A DNA stretch of 64,000 nt from Anaerolineae bacterium (GCA_019637555.1 JAHBVK010000025.1:22427-86426), one strand, 5' to 3'. Shown: positions 16,121 through 25,515, counted from the first letter of the stretch. Program-made: numbers and translations. Notes: a model not told the origin generated them from the sequence alone.

Positions 16121-18097
16121 TTACTCGTAGCGTAGTGCTTCAATTGGTTGCAGAGAGGCGGCGCGGGTGGCGGGATAAACGCCGAAGAACACGCCGACGA
16201 TGATCGAAAAGCCCAGACCGAGCGCGATAGATTCCGGCGTCACGCGGGCGGTCAGCAAGCCCGAACTGGTCACCAGTACCGAGATGCCGACGCCGAACAG
16301 CACACCGATGATCCCGCCGATGGTACTGAGCAGCACCGTCTCGATCAGGAACTGCTGCAAGATGCGGTTTTTGCGTGCGCCTAGCGCCTTGCGTAAACCG
16401 ATCTCTTTGGTGCGTTCGGAGACGGAGACAAGGCTGATGTTCATGATGCCGATGCCGCCGACCAGCAGCGACACACTGGCTATCGCGCCCAACAGGATCG
16501 TCAGGATGCCCGTCACTTGGCTCGCCGTATTCAAGAGCTGCTGCTGATCGAGGATGTTGAAGTCGTTATCGGCGTCCGCTTTGGTGCGATGACGGGTACG
16601 CAAGATTCGTTCGATCTGCGCCTTCACCGATTCGATGTCCTCTACTTTGGTCACCGAGACGCGGATATTGGACACCAGATCGTCATTGCTGCCGCTTGCC
16701 TTCGCATTGGTGAACAGATTGCGATAAGCCGTCTTTAGCGGCACGTACATCGCTTCGTTCGGATCAGCGCCGAAGGTAGCGTTTTGCTGCTCCAATACGC
16801 CGATCACTTCGTAACGCTGCCCGTTCAGGCGCACTTCCTGCCCCAACGGATCAGCCGTGCCGAACAAATCCGAGGCGATGCTCGTACCCAAGACCACCAC
16901 ATGCGCGGCGGCATCGAACTCGCCAGTGGTGAAGAAATGTCCCTTCGCCACCTTGATATTGCTGACACTGGCATACTCCGGAACGACAGCTTGAACGGTA
17001 GCCGATGTGCTTGCCGTATCAGAGCGCACCGTCAGATTGCCGTTGTATTGCGGCAGCACGGCAGTTAAGCCGCTGACGGCAGCTTTGATCGCCTCCGCAT
17101 CCTGATAGGTCAGGTTACGCGCTGATCCGCCCGCCCGCGAGCTGATCGTCAGCAAGTTCGTCCCGATCCCCTGAATCTGCTGCGTGACGGCAGCCTGTGC
17201 GCCCTGTCCCACTGAGAGCAGCGCCACCACCGCCGTGACACCGATCACCACGCCAAGCATCGTCAGCGCGGATCGCATCTTGTTCGCCATCAGCGCATCC
17301 AGCGCCACGCCCACATTCTGCGAGATGCCCAGTCCACCACGACGCGGCGATACCAGCATCGCAGCGATCTGCTGTTGGGCGGCAGCGTCGGCGGCGTTCA
17401 CGATTGGCTTTAGCGTCAACCCTTGCCCGATCAGCGTCAGAGTCGCGGCGAACGCCAGATAGAAACCGATGCCAGTCGGTAACGCGCCACCTCTCCCGAA
17501 ATCGATTAGGAAGTAGATCAGCGCGAGGAAGCCAAACACCACCGCGATCTTGGTCAGCAAACGCCGCCGCTTCAGCAGTCGCAAGCCAACCAGTCCGACG
17601 ATCAGCGATCCGAGCGCGGCAACGGGAACGAGTAAGATCGATGGATTACCGAACACGTTGATCAGCAGTTGCGGCGAGATAATCCCGCCTGCGCCGCCCG
17701 CGAATGCGCCTCGAAATGCGCCCCCGCCTGCACCACCGCCACCACCACCGAAGAAACCTCCACCTCCGGCACGTCCGCCGCCACCGGCGTTGCCGCCAGC
17801 GCTACCGTTACCATTTGTGCCGCCAGTAGTTCCGCCCGAACTGGAGCTAGAAATCTCGATGCTGTTGCTAGGCGTCGGTGATGGTCCGGCAGGCGGTTGG
17901 AAGCCACCGGAAGCAGCGGGCGTCGGCAGCACGGCGGTTTCTGCGCCTGCGCCAGTACCATTACCCGCACCAGCGCGGAATAAAGCGTTCGCCTGCACCC
18001 ACGGTTGCAATCCGAAGAAACTGATCAACATGATCACGGCGCAAATCACGATCAACACCATGCGTCCGCGATTTTCCAGAAATGCTCTGATCTTCAT
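16121..18097 (-). CDS. MacB/YknZ-type ABC permease with an extra N-terminal membrane and Gly-rich region
   Basis: 658 residues, against about 400 for the usual permease. Residues 1-255 are an addition: one TM (about 12-32), a Pro/Ser/Gly linker with a long Gly-rich run (about 90-150), then three TMs (about 160-235). From about 258 the standard layout follows: NVGVALDALMANKMRSALTMLGVVIGV, a MacB periplasmic core domain (about 300-530), three C-terminal FtsX TMs with ERTKEIGLRKALGARK, and the end LQPIEALRYE. The ATPase gene lies 18 bases upstream. MacB-type systems do not carry substrate through the membrane in the normal sense; they drive extrusion or envelope signalling by mechanotransmission. 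The extra domain is not known to me from this family. Confidence 0.9.
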   Translation of the reverse strand: MKIRAFLENRGRMVLIVICAVIMLISFFGLQPWVQANALFRAGAGNGTGAGAETAVLPTPAASGGFQPPAGPSPTPSNSIEISSSSSGGTTGGTNGNGSAGGNAGGGGRAGGGGFFGGGGGGAGGGAFRGAFAGGAGGIISPQLLINVFGNPSILLVPVAALGSLIVGLVGLRLLKRRRLLTKIAVVFGFLALIYFLIDFGRGGALPTGIGFYLAFAATLTLIGQGLTLKPIVNAADAAAQQQIAAMLVSPRRGGLGISQNVGVALDALMANKMRSALTMLGVVIGVTAVVALLSVGQGAQAAVTQQIQGIGTNLLTISSRAGGSARNLTYQDAEAIKAAVSGLTAVLPQYNGNLTVRSDTASTSATVQAVVPEYASVSNIKVAKGHFFTTGEFDAAAHVVVLGTSIASDLFGTADPLGQEVRLNGQRYEVIGVLEQQNATFGADPNEAMYVPLKTAYRNLFTNAKASGSNDDLVSNIRVSVTKVEDIESVKAQIERILRTRHRTKADADNDFNILDQQQLLNTASQVTGILTILLGAIASVSLLVGGIGIMNISLVSVSERTKEIGLRKALGARKNRILQQFLIETVLLSTIGGIIGVLFGVGISVLVTSSGLLTARVTPESIALGLGFSIIVGVFFGVYPATRAASLQPIEALRYE

Positions 18098-18115
18098 TGT
18101 TGTGTTCCTATCCGA

Positions 18116-18907
18116 TCAGACCACTAAGCCATCGCGCAAGGTGATGATGCGCTGCGCTCGTGCTGCGATGTCTGGGGCGTGCGTGACCACGATCAGCGTG
18201 ATTCCCTGCTCCTGATGAAGCTGCTGGAACAACGCCAGAATTTCCTCGCTGGTCTTGCTATCCAGATTGCCCGTCGGCTCATCCGCGAGGATGATCGAGG
18301 GGTTAGTCACCAAGGCGCGGGCGACGGCGACGCGCTGCTGCTGTCCACCGGAAAGTTCCGGCGGCTTGTGATCGACGCGATCCCCTAGCCCGACCATTTC
18401 TAGCGCGGCGCGGGCGCGTTCATTGCGTTCTTTGGCGGGCACGCCAGCGTAGACCAGCGGCAGCGCCACGTTCGCTAATGCCGTGCTGCGTCCCAACAGA
18501 TTGAACTTCTGAAAGACGAAGCCGATCCGCGCGTTGCGAATATCCGACAACAAATCGTCGGTCATCTGGCTGATCTCCACGCCCGCCAGTCGATAACTGC
18601 CGCTGCTAGGCAGATCGAGCGCACCGATGATCGCCATCAACGTGCTTTTGCCCGATCCCGAAGGACCGATGATCGCTACCATCTCGCCCTGCCTGATCTG
18701 GATCGAGACACCGCGTAGCGCCTGCACTTCCGTCTCGCCCATCTGATAGACCTTCTTCAGATCGGTAGTCTCGATCACGATGGGCTTTTCCACTTGCTGA
18801 TCCTGATCTTGCGTCTGTGCTGCCGTTTCCGGTGTGCTTTCGGCTACGCTTGCGCCGTTATCGCTCACCGCGACACTAGAGGAAGGAGGTGTTGTGATTG
18901 CGTCCAT
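18116..18907 (-). CDS. ABC transporter ATP-binding protein (LolD/MacB/YknY type)
   Basis: 263 residues from the ATG at 18907, with a strong GAGGAGG site; the open extension upstream lies inside the adaptor gene's 3' end and is not taken. The first 35 residues are a low-complexity Ser/Ala/Gln-rich leader, unusual for the family. Then come Walker [10 protein letters not shown], the Q loop FVFQKFNLL, signature [15 protein letters not shown], Walker [13 protein letters not shown], and the switch His in LIVVTHAPD. All residues needed for ATP hydrolysis are present. It is 19 bases after the adaptor gene and 18 bases before the permease gene, so the three form one exporter-like complex. Confidence 0.94.
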   Translation of the reverse strand: MDAITTPPSSSVAVSDNGASVAESTPETAAQTQDQDQQVEKPIVIETTDLKKVYQMGETEVQALRGVSIQIRQGEMVAIIGPSGSGKSTLMAIIGALDLPSSGSYRLAGVEISQMTDDLLSDIRNARIGFVFQKFNLLGRSTALANVALPLVYAGVPAKERNERARAALEMVGLGDRVDHKPPELSGGQQQRVAVARALVTNPSIILADEPTGNLDSKTSEEILALFQQLHQEQGITLIVVTHAPDIAARAQRIITLRDGLVV

Positions 18908-18926
18908 TTGGCTATCCTCCTCGCCC

Positions 18927-20399
18927 TTAGTTGCCCGGAGGCGCGAATCCGCCACCCGCACCTGCGCCCGCGCCAGCACCACCACCCGCAGCGCCGAATC
19001 CACCGATGCCGCTGCTGCTTGTAGTCGTAGCGTTAGGATCGCTCAGATAGATTTGCTGTCCGGCGCTCAGGCTTCCCTGTACCACCGTCCGCGATCCGAC
19101 GAACGCGCCCGCCGTCACCGCCACGCGCTGCGGCACGCCACCAGTACCAACGACCAGCACGTAATCGCCTTGCGTATCGTGCAGTACCGCTTGCGTCGGG
19201 ACGAGCAGCGCGTTGTTGATCGTGCCAGTGGTGATCGTCACATCGGCGGTCATACCCGGCAGCACCGTCGCCGTCGAATCGGGCGTGATCTGCAAGCGCA
19301 CACTGTAAGTGACCACATTGGAGGTCAACTGACCGGATGGCGAGATGCGCGACACCTTGCCCTTCAGCGCCTTGCTGGCATCGTTGTTCAGCTTGAAGGT
19401 CGCGTCCTGACCAATTTTCACCTGCGTGATGTACAGCTCGTCCACCGTCGCATCGACGTACAGGGCGCTGGTATCCAACAGCGTGACGGCGGTGGCATTG
19501 GCGCTCACCGACTGTCCCACGATCACGCTGATGTCTGAGACGATGCCAGCGAAGGGAGCGACCACTGTCGCGTTCGCCAGCTTGGATTTAGCGTTATCCA
19601 GTTGCAACTGCTTCTGCGCTAAGGCAGCCTGCGCGGAATCGATGTCCTCTTTGGTCGCGCCTTCTTGCAACGCCGCTAACGACGCCTCCGCCTGTGCCAA
19701 TGATGCTTCCGCCGAGGCGACACTGGCGCTGTTATCCGCGTTCAGCTTGGCAGTGTCGCATTTCGATACCGCCGAGTCGTAAGCGGTTTGCGCGTTCCGC
19801 AGATCGACGCCCACCTGCGAATCGGGATCAGGCACGAAGATCGCATCGGCGCTGTACCCATCGTTCACGTAGTTGTCATATGCCGTTTGCGCGTTATTCA
19901 AGGCTAATTTCTGCGTATCCACATCGGCACAAGTGGTGCTGACGTTGCTGTTATTGGTTTCAGCGTTGACCTTTGCCGTCGCTAACTGCGATTTTGCTGA
20001 GGCGACGCTTGCTTCTGCCTGCGTCAAATCTTTGGGCGATGGCGTGGCGATCAAGCTGTTGTAGGTCGCCTGCTGCTGGATCAACGCCTGCTGCGCCACC
20101 GCGATGTCGTACTCTAGATCGGCAGTATCGAGCGCAATGATCACCTGTCCGGCGCTCACCTGATCACCGATCTGCACGTTCACTTGCTTGACTTCGCCGC
20201 CCGTGCCAAAGGTCAGATAAATGCTGCGCTCAGGCGCAACCGTACCCGACGTGTCGATGGTGGTGGTGATGTTTTCCGTCTCTACGGTTCCGGTCTGTGC
20301 GCTGGCTGTCGTGTTCTGCCTGCCCTGCGCCATCAATCTAGGGATGATCAGGAATGCTGCCACCAGCAAAACCACCCCGATGATGATCCATTTTCGCAT
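18927..20399 (-). CDS. HlyD/MacA-type membrane-fusion (adaptor) subunit
   Basis: 490 residues. One N-terminal TM (about 4-20) anchors it. A lipoyl/barrel-sandwich half-motif ([24 protein letters not shown]) is followed by a long helical hairpin rich in Ala, Gln and Asn (about 115-285), the second lipoyl half ([20 protein letters not shown]), a beta-barrel region, and a membrane-proximal domain ending in a Gly/Ala-rich tail. It is the first gene of the locus. It should link the ABC pair to the cell exterior, as YknX or MacA do. Two exact 8-bp direct repeats precede its promoter region (20422-20442). Confidence 0.92.
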   Translation of the reverse strand: MRKWIIIGVVLLVAAFLIIPRLMAQGRQNTTASAQTGTVETENITTTIDTSGTVAPERSIYLTFGTGGEVKQVNVQIGDQVSAGQVIIALDTADLEYDIAVAQQALIQQQATYNSLIATPSPKDLTQAEASVASAKSQLATAKVNAETNNSNVSTTCADVDTQKLALNNAQTAYDNYVNDGYSADAIFVPDPDSQVGVDLRNAQTAYDSAVSKCDTAKLNADNSASVASAEASLAQAEASLAALQEGATKEDIDSAQAALAQKQLQLDNAKSKLANATVVAPFAGIVSDISVIVGQSVSANATAVTLLDTSALYVDATVDELYITQVKIGQDATFKLNNDASKALKGKVSRISPSGQLTSNVVTYSVRLQITPDSTATVLPGMTADVTITTGTINNALLVPTQAVLHDTQGDYVLVVGTGGVPQRVAVTAGAFVGSRTVVQGSLSAGQQIYLSDPNATTTSSSGIGGFGAAGGGAGAGAGAGGGFAPPGN

Positions 20400-20421
20400 G
20401 GGGGAATCCTCTCCTCATAGC

Positions 20422-20442
20422 ATAGTCACACATGATAGTCAC
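20422..20442. promoter_or_regulatory. Direct repeat ATAGTCAC x2 upstream of the adaptor operon
   Basis: ATAGTCAC at 20422-20429 and again at 20435-20442, 13 bases apart, in the region between the divergent adaptor and aminopeptidase genes, 23-43 bases upstream of the adaptor start. Paired direct repeats are typical of response-regulator boxes. The OmpR-type regulator at the end of the same locus is the natural candidate, but its boxes usually have a 10-11 base period, so this is tentative. Confidence 0.35.
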
Positions 20443-20505
20443 TCATGTCAGCGACCATTCTCGCAGTGGCTTGTGGAGAAGTTATGGAGGAGTTGGGGAA
20501 AGCGT

Positions 20506-20535
20506 GTGAAATGAACCAACCACCTAGCGTATAAT
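20506..20535 (+). promoter_or_regulatory. Candidate sigma-70 promoter of the aminopeptidase gene
   Basis: A perfect -10 TATAAT at 20530-20535 with a weak -35 GTGAAA at 20506-20511 (18-base spacer). The AGGAGG ribosome site and ATG at 20559 follow at the expected distance. Confidence 0.6.
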
Positions 20536-20558
20536 CTGCCAATACTTAGGAGGACTTC

Positions 20559-21689
20559 ATGCAACTGCTCACCGCTGAGGGCTGCGCTGCCCGTCGCCAT
20601 GCGCTGATCGAGAACGCGCAGCTTGATTACTTCATCATCACCAGTCCGCGCCACATTCAATATTTTTCCGGCTTCTACATCACGCCGCTGGCGCTCAGTT
20701 ATCACGGGCGCAACTTCCTGCTGATAGACGCCCGCAGCGGCAAAAGCACACTGCTCGTCCACAACTTCCTTGCCGACGCCAAGAAGATCGCTCATGTCGA
20801 TCAGGTGGACGTGTGGACGTGGTACGATGTCAACAGCAATCCGGGCGTTGAACCTTACGGCAAGGCGCTGCAAGAATTGAACGCGCGGCTGCCCGATCTC
20901 TCCGGCAAGCGCGTCGGCTACGAGGCTGGCTGGCTGCCCGTCGGCGTCAACGTTGGCACAGCGGAGCTTGTCGATGTCACCGAGGTGATCTTGACGATGC
21001 GCCGCCGCAAGTACGCTGACGAACTGGTGCTGATCCGTGAAGCGATTGCCGCCAACGAAGCTGGTCATCGCGCCTCACGCACGCAGATCAAAGTGGGCAT
21101 GAGCGAAGTCGAAGCGCAAGCGATCATCCATCAGGCGATGATGCTCTCCGTAGGGCATGACCTCCTGCTGATCTGTGACTTCGCCAGCGGCGTCCAGCGC
21201 ATCAAGGCAGGCGGTCCCGGCACGACCAAGATCATCGCGCCCGGTGATCTCTTGCTGCTGGATATGAATCCAGTGGTCAATGGCTACCGATCCGATTTCA
21301 CCGCCACCATCAGCCTCGATGGTAAGCCTACCGAGGCGGAACAAAATCTCTTGCTGGCGCTGCACGAAGGGATGGCGGCGGGCGAAAGCAAATTGAAACC
21401 CGGCAGCACAGGCGGTGAGATTCACGAGGCGTTGCGTCAGGCGCTGCAAAAGCGCGGCTTCGCGGAGGGATTCCCACACCACGCCGGACACGGACTCGGC
21501 TTAGGACATCCCGAAGCGCCCTACTTCGTACCCAACAGCCGCGAAGCCCTACAAGCAGGCGACGTGGTGACGCTGGAACCCGGCTCCTACGGCGATGGCT
21601 TCGCCGCACGCATCGAACACAACTACCTGATCACCGAAACGGGCTACGAACAACTCAGCCATCACGATACGCGCTTAGTCGCTAGTTAA
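20559..21689 (+). CDS. M24-family metallopeptidase (Xaa-Pro aminopeptidase type)
   Basis: 376 residues with AGGAGG before the ATG. The N-terminal creatinase-like domain (about 1-150) includes FIITSPRHIQYFSGFY. The C-terminal pita-bread domain has the five metal ligands in order: Asp in LLLDMNPVVNGYRSD, Asp in DFTAT, His in PHHAGHGLGLGHPE, Glu in VTLEPGSY and Glu in AARIEHNYLI. This predicts a di-metal aminopeptidase cleaving N-terminal Xaa-Pro bonds, or a related creatinase-type hydrolase. Cytoplasmic. The 3' end overlaps the convergent FAD oxidase gene by eight bases. Confidence 0.93.
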   Translation: MQLLTAEGCAARRHALIENAQLDYFIITSPRHIQYFSGFYITPLALSYHGRNFLLIDARSGKSTLLVHNFLADAKKIAHVDQVDVWTWYDVNSNPGVEPYGKALQELNARLPDLSGKRVGYEAGWLPVGVNVGTAELVDVTEVILTMRRRKYADELVLIREAIAANEAGHRASRTQIKVGMSEVEAQAIIHQAMMLSVGHDLLLICDFASGVQRIKAGGPGTTKIIAPGDLLLLDMNPVVNGYRSDFTATISLDGKPTEAEQNLLLALHEGMAAGESKLKPGSTGGEIHEALRQALQKRGFAEGFPHHAGHGLGLGHPEAPYFVPNSREALQAGDVVTLEPGSYGDGFAARIEHNYLITETGYEQLSHHDTRLVAS

Positions 21690-22815
21690 AACGGGAGATG
21701 CGGAACGCGGAAATATCGGTTTCTAACGTCTGCCCCAGCGCCCAATCCGCCGCCAGCTTGCCGCTGTAGGGACCAAGCTGCAAGCCTGATGCGCCGTGTC
21801 CGGTGCTCAGAAATAGATTGCCTATGCGCGGCACTTCACCGAGCACAGGCAAGTTATCGATGGTGTTGGGGCGCAAGCCAACGCGAATCTCACGGAACTG
21901 TGCGGATTTCAGTCCCGGCGCGACTCGTAATGCCTCGCCCAAAACTTCCTGCATACCGATGGCGCTGGTCACAGGATCGAAGCCGCTGCCTGTTTCGCGC
22001 GTTGCGCCCACCACGATCCGGTGATCCGCCCACGGCACCATGTAGTGACCGTGAAACGCTACGATCACCGGAAACGCCGAGGTATCGACATCGGGCAAAT
22101 CCAGATGCACGATCTGACCGCGCTGCGGCTCGACGGGAATCTGCACGCCCAACTGATCCCCGAACTGCCGTGACCACGCGCCGCCCGCGATGATCACCTT
22201 GCCCGCGCGGAAGCTCTCGCCATCCGCCACCGCACCAACCACCTGACCATCCTCGATGATCAAGCGATCAACCATGCTCTGCTTCTGCTCCAAATGATGA
22301 GACGCAGACGCTTTAGCGAGTGCCGCCGTCAACATTCGACCATCGACTCGCGCCCCGCCGCGATAGTAAAACGCGCCATGAACAGGAGCTAACAGCGGGA
22401 AGATAGCCTGTGCTTGCTCTGAGGTCACATCATACAAATCATCGCTGGAAGGAATACCGCGTCGGCGTTGTCGCTCCCAGACCACCTCACGGGCGTGCTG
22501 GAACGGCGCGATCTCATCCTCGCTCACGGCGACGGTCAGCTTGCCGCAAACCGCGTAGCCTGTATCGCCGTCTTGCTCCTGCCTAAGCTGCCCGATCAGC
22601 GCCGGATAGTAATCGACGCAGATCACGCCAAAGGCGAACCACGCCGGATCGAGCGTCACGCCGCTGGTGGCAGGAGCTAAGATTCCCGCGCCCGCATCCG
22701 TTGCCCGCCCCTCGTGATGGCGATCAATCAGCAGCGTTTTCGCTCCGCCTCTGACCAGATGATAAGCGGCGGACATGCCCACAATGCCGCCACCAATGAC
22801 AATCGCATCGTACAT
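21682..22815 (-). CDS. FAD-dependent amine/amino-acid oxidase (DAO family, ThiO-like)
   Basis: 377 residues. The N-terminal dinucleotide motif IVIGGGIVGMSAAYHL (GxGxxG) and the acid-ended LLIDRHHEG bind FAD. GADGESF-like and VIIAGGAWSRQFGDQLG segments, the substrate-side RGQIVHLDL, and the C-terminal FAD contact LFLSTGHGASGLQLGP are typical of D-amino-acid oxidase/glycine oxidase (ThiO) relatives. The expected reaction is oxidation of an amino acid or secondary amine to imine plus H2O2. No thiamine genes are nearby, so a thiO assignment is not justified. The stop overlaps the convergent peptidase gene by eight bases. Confidence 0.9.
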   Translation of the reverse strand: MYDAIVIGGGIVGMSAAYHLVRGGAKTLLIDRHHEGRATDAGAGILAPATSGVTLDPAWFAFGVICVDYYPALIGQLRQEQDGDTGYAVCGKLTVAVSEDEIAPFQHAREVVWERQRRRGIPSSDDLYDVTSEQAQAIFPLLAPVHGAFYYRGGARVDGRMLTAALAKASASHHLEQKQSMVDRLIIEDGQVVGAVADGESFRAGKVIIAGGAWSRQFGDQLGVQIPVEPQRGQIVHLDLPDVDTSAFPVIVAFHGHYMVPWADHRIVVGATRETGSGFDPVTSAIGMQEVLGEALRVAPGLKSAQFREIRVGLRPNTIDNLPVLGEVPRIGNLFLSTGHGASGLQLGPYSGKLAADWALGQTLETDISAFRISRFN

Positions 22816-22951
22816 TTACATCCCGTCCCCAAGCTCTCAATGTCATACCGTTATACCGCAAGGTCATCGCCGTCGGCACGGGAAAATGAGATAATAGTGC
22901 TATAACGCATCCAGTTACCTTGTTACGGAGTCTCGGAAAGCCAACCACTTC

Positions 22952-23935
22952 ATGATCACCGATCAACCTTCCGCGCCACAACATAATCGTGATATTGGCG
23001 AGGTCTGGTCAGCCAAACACGCCAGTGAGCTTCCCTTTGCCACAGCGACCTATTGGCTGCAAGTCCCCGCGATCCGTGCCCGCTACAACTACAAAGCAAC
23101 GGGGGTGCCTAACGTCGCATGGTACGACTATTGGATGCGCCGCTGTTTCTCTGGCAAAATGCCCGTCGAACGCACCTTGAGTATCGGCTGTGGGCAGGGA
23201 TCGCTGGAACTCGATCTGGCGCAGCTCCGCACCTTCCGCCACTGCGACGCTTACGACATCGCGCCCGGAGCGATTGAAGCTGCCAAGCTCCACGCCGCCG
23301 CGCGTGGCGTTACTTCCGTGAATTTCATGGTCAGCGATGCCAACACTATACAGCTCCCGCGACAAACCTATGATTGCATCTGGTTCGATATGTCGCTGCA
23401 TCACATTGAGGCGCTAGAGCATCTCTGCCAACAGGTAGCGCGGGCGCTCAAACCTGACGGCGTAGTGATCCTCAACGAGTACGTGGGCGCGAATCGCTTC
23501 GATTTTCCGGCACGTCAGAAGGAGATCATGCGGGCTGCGTTCTTACTCTTGCCGCAGCAGGCGCGCCGCTTTCTCGGTAATGCTGCCGACGCGCCGCTAT
23601 ATCTCGATGATATGTACTTTCCTGATCCGCAAGCTGTCGCGGAAGCCGATCCTTCGGAAGCGATTCGCTCGGCGGACATCCTCAACGTCTTGGCAGAGCA
23701 TTTAGACATCGTGGTTCAGCGTAATCTCGGCGGCACGCTGCTGCAATATGTGCTCAACAACATCGCCGGAAACTTCCACAACGGCGATGCTAAAACCCAA
23801 GCTATTTTGAATCTACTATTCGAGATGGAGGATCGCCTGATCGACGTTGGTGAATTGAGCAGCGATTTCATGCTAATCGTGGCACGGCGGAAGGATCAAG
23901 CGGGGCAACCGTTTCCGGTGGGCGATGATCGCTAA
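22952..23935 (+). CDS. Class I SAM-dependent methyltransferase
   Basis: 327 residues. SAM-binding motif I is LSIGCGQGSLELDLA, motif II falls around DAYDIAPGAIEAAK, and the post-II acidic motif is CIWFDMSLHHIEALEHL. The N-terminal 80 residues precede the Rossmann core, and the C-terminal 100 residues are helical, possibly a substrate lid. The substrate is unknown. The gene is divergent from the FAD oxidase and followed by an R5 hairpin (23956-23976). It may belong with the glycan genes downstream, since one more methyltransferase and a GT2 are close by, but that is only positional. Confidence 0.9.
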   Translation: MITDQPSAPQHNRDIGEVWSAKHASELPFATATYWLQVPAIRARYNYKATGVPNVAWYDYWMRRCFSGKMPVERTLSIGCGQGSLELDLAQLRTFRHCDAYDIAPGAIEAAKLHAAARGVTSVNFMVSDANTIQLPRQTYDCIWFDMSLHHIEALEHLCQQVARALKPDGVVILNEYVGANRFDFPARQKEIMRAAFLLLPQQARRFLGNAADAPLYLDDMYFPDPQAVAEADPSEAIRSADILNVLAEHLDIVVQRNLGGTLLQYVLNNIAGNFHNGDAKTQAILNLLFEMEDRLIDVGELSSDFMLIVARRKDQAGQPFPVGDDR

Positions 23936-23955
23936 GTAATATACCGTCATCGTAG

Positions 23956-23976
23956 GGGTGGGTTTCTAACCCACCC
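23956..23976. repeat. R5 hairpin repeat
   Basis: GGGTGGGTT (23956-23964), a TCT loop and AACCCACCC (23968-23976), bordered on the left by CGTAG. It is the same palindrome as at 13727 and 57001. It lies between the convergent ends of the methyltransferase gene and the membrane-protein gene and could act as a transcript-end hairpin. Confidence 0.75.
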
Positions 23977-23997
23977 AATTAGCAATCAGTAGTGATC

Positions 23998-24423
23998 CTA
24001 ATCGTTCAGTTCGGTCATCAGCGCGTTAGCGATCATGATCACGCCACCGATGAACAAATAGCAGTTCTCCCAGAATCGCTTGCTGATTGAGCCGTTGATC
24101 GCCGCAAACATCACCAACAGTCCGGTCGCCGCTTCAACTTGCAGCGCCTGTTTCAGCGTCAAACTATCCGAGCTTCGCCGCGTCAGGAACAGCAAGGCGG
24201 AGAGGAAGCGGCAGGTCCACACTGTTGGTCTGCTCATATTCAGCAGCACAGGCGTGATCAGCGAGTCTACAAACATTGCACCATTGATCACTTCGTGGGT
24301 GGCTTCGTTATAGCGGGTAGGTACATCAATGCCCAGATGTTCACCGAGGGCAACTGCTCGCGGGAAGGGGATCACCTTCGCAGAATTAGACATATCTTCA
24401 GTCACTTTTGCGTCAGAATACAT
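23998..24423 (-). CDS. Small protein with two hydrophobic segments, unknown function
   Basis: 141 residues from the ATG at 24423, with GGGAGG six bases upstream. A hydrophilic N-terminus of about 60 residues precedes a hydrophobic stretch near 61-82 (SLITPVLLNM, then FLSALLFL), and a second hydrophobic pair follows near 97-136 (GLLVMFAAI, then LFIGGVIMIANAL). It is therefore probably membrane-bound with two to three helices. I do not recognise the family. It reads as a single gene with its own ribosome site, convergent with the methyltransferase gene and separated from it by an R5 hairpin. Confidence 0.6.
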   Translation of the reverse strand: MYSDAKVTEDMSNSAKVIPFPRAVALGEHLGIDVPTRYNEATHEVINGAMFVDSLITPVLLNMSRPTVWTCRFLSALLFLTRRSSDSLTLKQALQVEAATGLLVMFAAINGSISKRFWENCYLFIGGVIMIANALMTELND

Positions 24424-24564
24424 GGCAGCCTCCCTTAACGAAATAGTATCGTGGCAAACTTCACCATGCTGGTCGTTTCATGATCAATGTTATCATACGG
24501 GGGTGAAAGTGCCACCGTGTAATCATGTTATAAAGGGCATAATGCTGCGGATAACGCTAGATTT

Positions 24565-25515
24565 ATGAGTGAACAACCTTTATTTTCAGTGGTCATTCCT
24601 CACTGGAATGGTCTGCAATTTCTGCCAACCTGTTACGAAGCATTACGCCGACAAACCTATCCTCGCGTCGAAGTCATTCTCGCGGATAACGGCTCAACCG
24701 ATGGCTCACAGGAGTACACGCGGGAACACTATCCAGAAGTCCGCATCGTCCAGCTTGATCGCAACTACGGCTTCACAGGTGCTTGCAATGCCGGATTCCG
24801 CGCCGCGCAGGGAGCATACGTTGCGCTGCTGAACAATGACACCGAAGCCGATCCCCAGTGGATCGAATCGTTAGTTAGTGCCTTCCAGCGTCATCCCGAT
24901 GCAGGCTTTCTTGCCTCCAAGATGCTGCTGTTCGACAAGCGCGATCATTTCCACACGGCGGGTGATTTCTTCGGCGTCAATGGCTGGCCCGGCAATCGCG
25001 GCGCGTGGCAGAAGGACGAAGGTCAGTTTGATCGGGAGGAGTACGTCTTTAGCGCCTGCGCGGGAGCATCGGTTTACCGCAAAACGCTGCTCGATCAAGT
25101 TGGACTCCTCGATGACGATTTCTTCTTCGGCATGGAGGACATCGATCTGGCGTGGCGGGCGCAGTTCGTCGGCTGGAAATGCGTCTACGTGCCGCAGGCG
25201 GTGGTTTATCACAAAGTCTCAGCGACGGGCGGCGGCGTCACCTCCAGTTATTATGATGGGCGCAACGCCTTCTACGTGCTGATCAAAGATTATCCCGCGC
25301 CGTTATTCCGCAAATACTGGCGGCGCATCCTCGGCAAGTATGCTGGAACAGCTTGGGAAGCGATCCGGGCATGGCGCGGTAAAGCGGCGCGGGCACGACT
25401 GCGCGGTATGGCGACGGGCTTGCTGCACATCCCCAAAATGCTCGGTAGGCGTCGGCAGATACAATCCTCACGTAAAGTCTCGCTCGACTACGTAGAAACT
25501 ATCCTCAAACAATGA
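24565..25515 (+). CDS. Family 2 glycosyltransferase (GT-A fold, rhamnosyltransferase-like)
   Basis: 316 residues. The opening FSVVIPHWNGLQFLPTCYEAL and VILADNGSTDGSQEY give the GT2 nucleotide-sugar pocket. LLNNDTEADPQWIESLV contains the DxD-type metal site (NDTEAD), and FFFGMEDIDLAWRAQFVG is the ED acceptor motif of N-terminal rhamnosyl/galactosyl transferases. It is cytoplasmic or membrane-associated. It likely transfers a sugar onto a surface glycan, which fits the nonulosonic-acid cluster at 27.3-36.2 kb, though it lies upstream and on the other strand. Confidence 0.93.
   Translation: MSEQPLFSVVIPHWNGLQFLPTCYEALRRQTYPRVEVILADNGSTDGSQEYTREHYPEVRIVQLDRNYGFTGACNAGFRAAQGAYVALLNNDTEADPQWIESLVSAFQRHPDAGFLASKMLLFDKRDHFHTAGDFFGVNGWPGNRGAWQKDEGQFDREEYVFSACAGASVYRKTLLDQVGLLDDDFFFGMEDIDLAWRAQFVGWKCVYVPQAVVYHKVSATGGGVTSSYYDGRNAFYVLIKDYPAPLFRKYWRRILGKYAGTAWEAIRAWRGKAARARLRGMATGLLHIPKMLGRRRQIQSSRKVSLDYVETILKQ

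Noticed and set aside
14154..16203. Several plus-strand ORFs opposite the double binding protein
   Set aside because: All lie antisense to the conserved repeats of that protein and have no independent signals; shadow frames.
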